From Anaerolineae bacterium (GTDB lineage: Bacteria; Chloroflexota; Anaerolineae; B4-G1): 5,364 nt of DNA. Positions within the stretch are counted from its first letter, which is position 1; the number at the start of each line of letters is the position of its first letter. The stretch is from the NCBI GenBank assembly GCA_030612185.1, contig JAUWOI010000338.1, positions 1-5,364 of the forward strand, given 5' to 3'. Under the pieces are notes generated by a model, which did no database searches, was not told the DNA's origin, and saw only the letters and a program-made list of their open reading frames with translations. Below are positions 4,886-5,364 of the stretch, in pieces. The position numbers and the translations under genes were made by a program.

Positions 4886-5364
4886 ATGAAACATAGTGAG
4901 AGTACGTTTAGTGGTTTCGGAGGGTTGGAACTCTACTACCAGTGCTGGCGACCGGAAGGAGAGCCAAAGGCAGCACTGGCCGTCGTCCACGGCTTCGGCG
5001 AACACAGCGGGCGCTACGGCAACGTGGTGGGCTGGTTCGTGCCCAAAGGGTACGCCGTCTACGCCTTCGACCTGCGGGGGCACGGTCGCTCGCCCGGCCC
5101 GCGTGGCTACCTCAATGAGTGGGCCGAGTTTCGCGGGGACGTGAAGTCGTTTCTGGAACTCGTGCACGAGCAGGAAGCGGGCCGGCCCGTCTTCCTGCTG
5201 GGACACAGCATGGGCGGGTTGATCGTCCTGGAGTACGTGCTGCATCACCCGGAGGGGCTGGCTGGCGTGATCGCTTCTGGGCCGGTGCTGGCCCAGGTTG
5301 GCGTCTCCCCGTTCCTGATGGCACTGAGCAAGGTGTTGTCGGGTATCCTGCCCCGGCTCGCGCT
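4886..5364 (+). CDS. Alpha/beta hydrolase, monoacylglycerol-lipase-like (3' end outside window)
   Basis: The first 159 residues are present of a family usually about 270-290 long. Features in order: VVHGFGEHSGRY (33-44, oxyanion-hole HGxGE block typical of monoacylglycerol lipases), FDLRGHGRSPGPRGY (61-75), and the nucleophile elbow GHSMGG (106-111) with Ser108. The catalytic Asp and His lie beyond the window. The family (Hydrolase_4 / serine aminopeptidase S33, COG2267) hydrolyses monoacylglycerols, lysophospholipids or other small esters. No signal peptide is seen, so it is probably cytosolic. ATG 4886 is supported by AAGGAG at 4872-4877, 8 nt upstream. It is transcribed divergently from rpiB, from its own extended -10 promoter. 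The family is clear; the substrate is not. Confidence 0.92.
   Translation, partial: MKHSESTFSGFGGLELYYQCWRPEGEPKAALAVVHGFGEHSGRYGNVVGWFVPKGYAVYAFDLRGHGRSPGPRGYLNEWAEFRGDVKSFLELVHEQEAGRPVFLLGHSMGGLIVLEYVLHHPEGLAGVIASGPVLAQVGVSPFLMALSKVLSGILPRLA

Noticed and set aside
4802..5248. Open minus-strand frame of 148 codons
   Set aside because: Antisense of the alpha/beta hydrolase, which carries HGFGEH and GHSMGG and has a good ribosome binding site and promoter.

Overview
The window is GC-rich, with G/C-rich third codon positions, tightly packed genes and sigma-A-like promoters. Gene content and style fit a free-living bacterium, most likely from the Chloroflexota (Anaerolineae-like). The taxon is an inference from protein style, from a T-box leader, and from a short dispersed repeat (CCCTTCGAC...GCTCAGGG type) that I recall from such genomes. 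No marker gene here settles it.

Layout from left to right. Positions 1-124 hold a 3'-truncated plus-strand fragment of serine hydroxymethyltransferase (glyA). It runs into a 3'-truncated minus-strand homoserine dehydrogenase (hom, 460 down to about 110). The two meet inside a 15-base stretch that fits both genes, so this is a chimeric join or a rearrangement, not a normal gene end. Upstream of hom on the minus strand, and overlapping it by 4 nt, is a Nudix hydrolase gene (948-457). Ahead of that is a well-formed T-box riboswitch leader (about 1277-1005) with its own promoter (TTGCCA-N17-TATAAT), a specifier that reads ACC (Thr), an antiterminator and a competing intrinsic terminator. Threonine starvation should therefore switch on the Nudix-hom transcription unit.

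A second minus-strand unit lies to the right: an uncharacterised polytopic membrane protein (3101-2205), then, 3 nt later, a membrane-anchored SAM methyltransferase with a C-terminal zinc ribbon (2201-1353). An extended -10 promoter overlapping the stop codon of the preceding gene probably serves this pair. Further right, also on the minus strand, are ribose-5-phosphate isomerase B (rpiB, 4729-4274) and a GT4-type glycosyltransferase (4250-3114), driven by a consensus-like promoter at 4754-4782. The glycosyltransferase carries an exact in-frame 48-bp insertion made of two 24-bp repeat units.

On the plus strand, divergent from rpiB, a monoacylglycerol-lipase-like alpha/beta hydrolase starts at 4886 and leaves the window incomplete. 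Its leader contains three heptamer repeats. No tRNA, rRNA, CRISPR array or transposase is visible. The main points of interest are the Thr T-box governing a Nudix-hom operon, the glyA/hom join at the left edge, and the repeat insertion in the glycosyltransferase.
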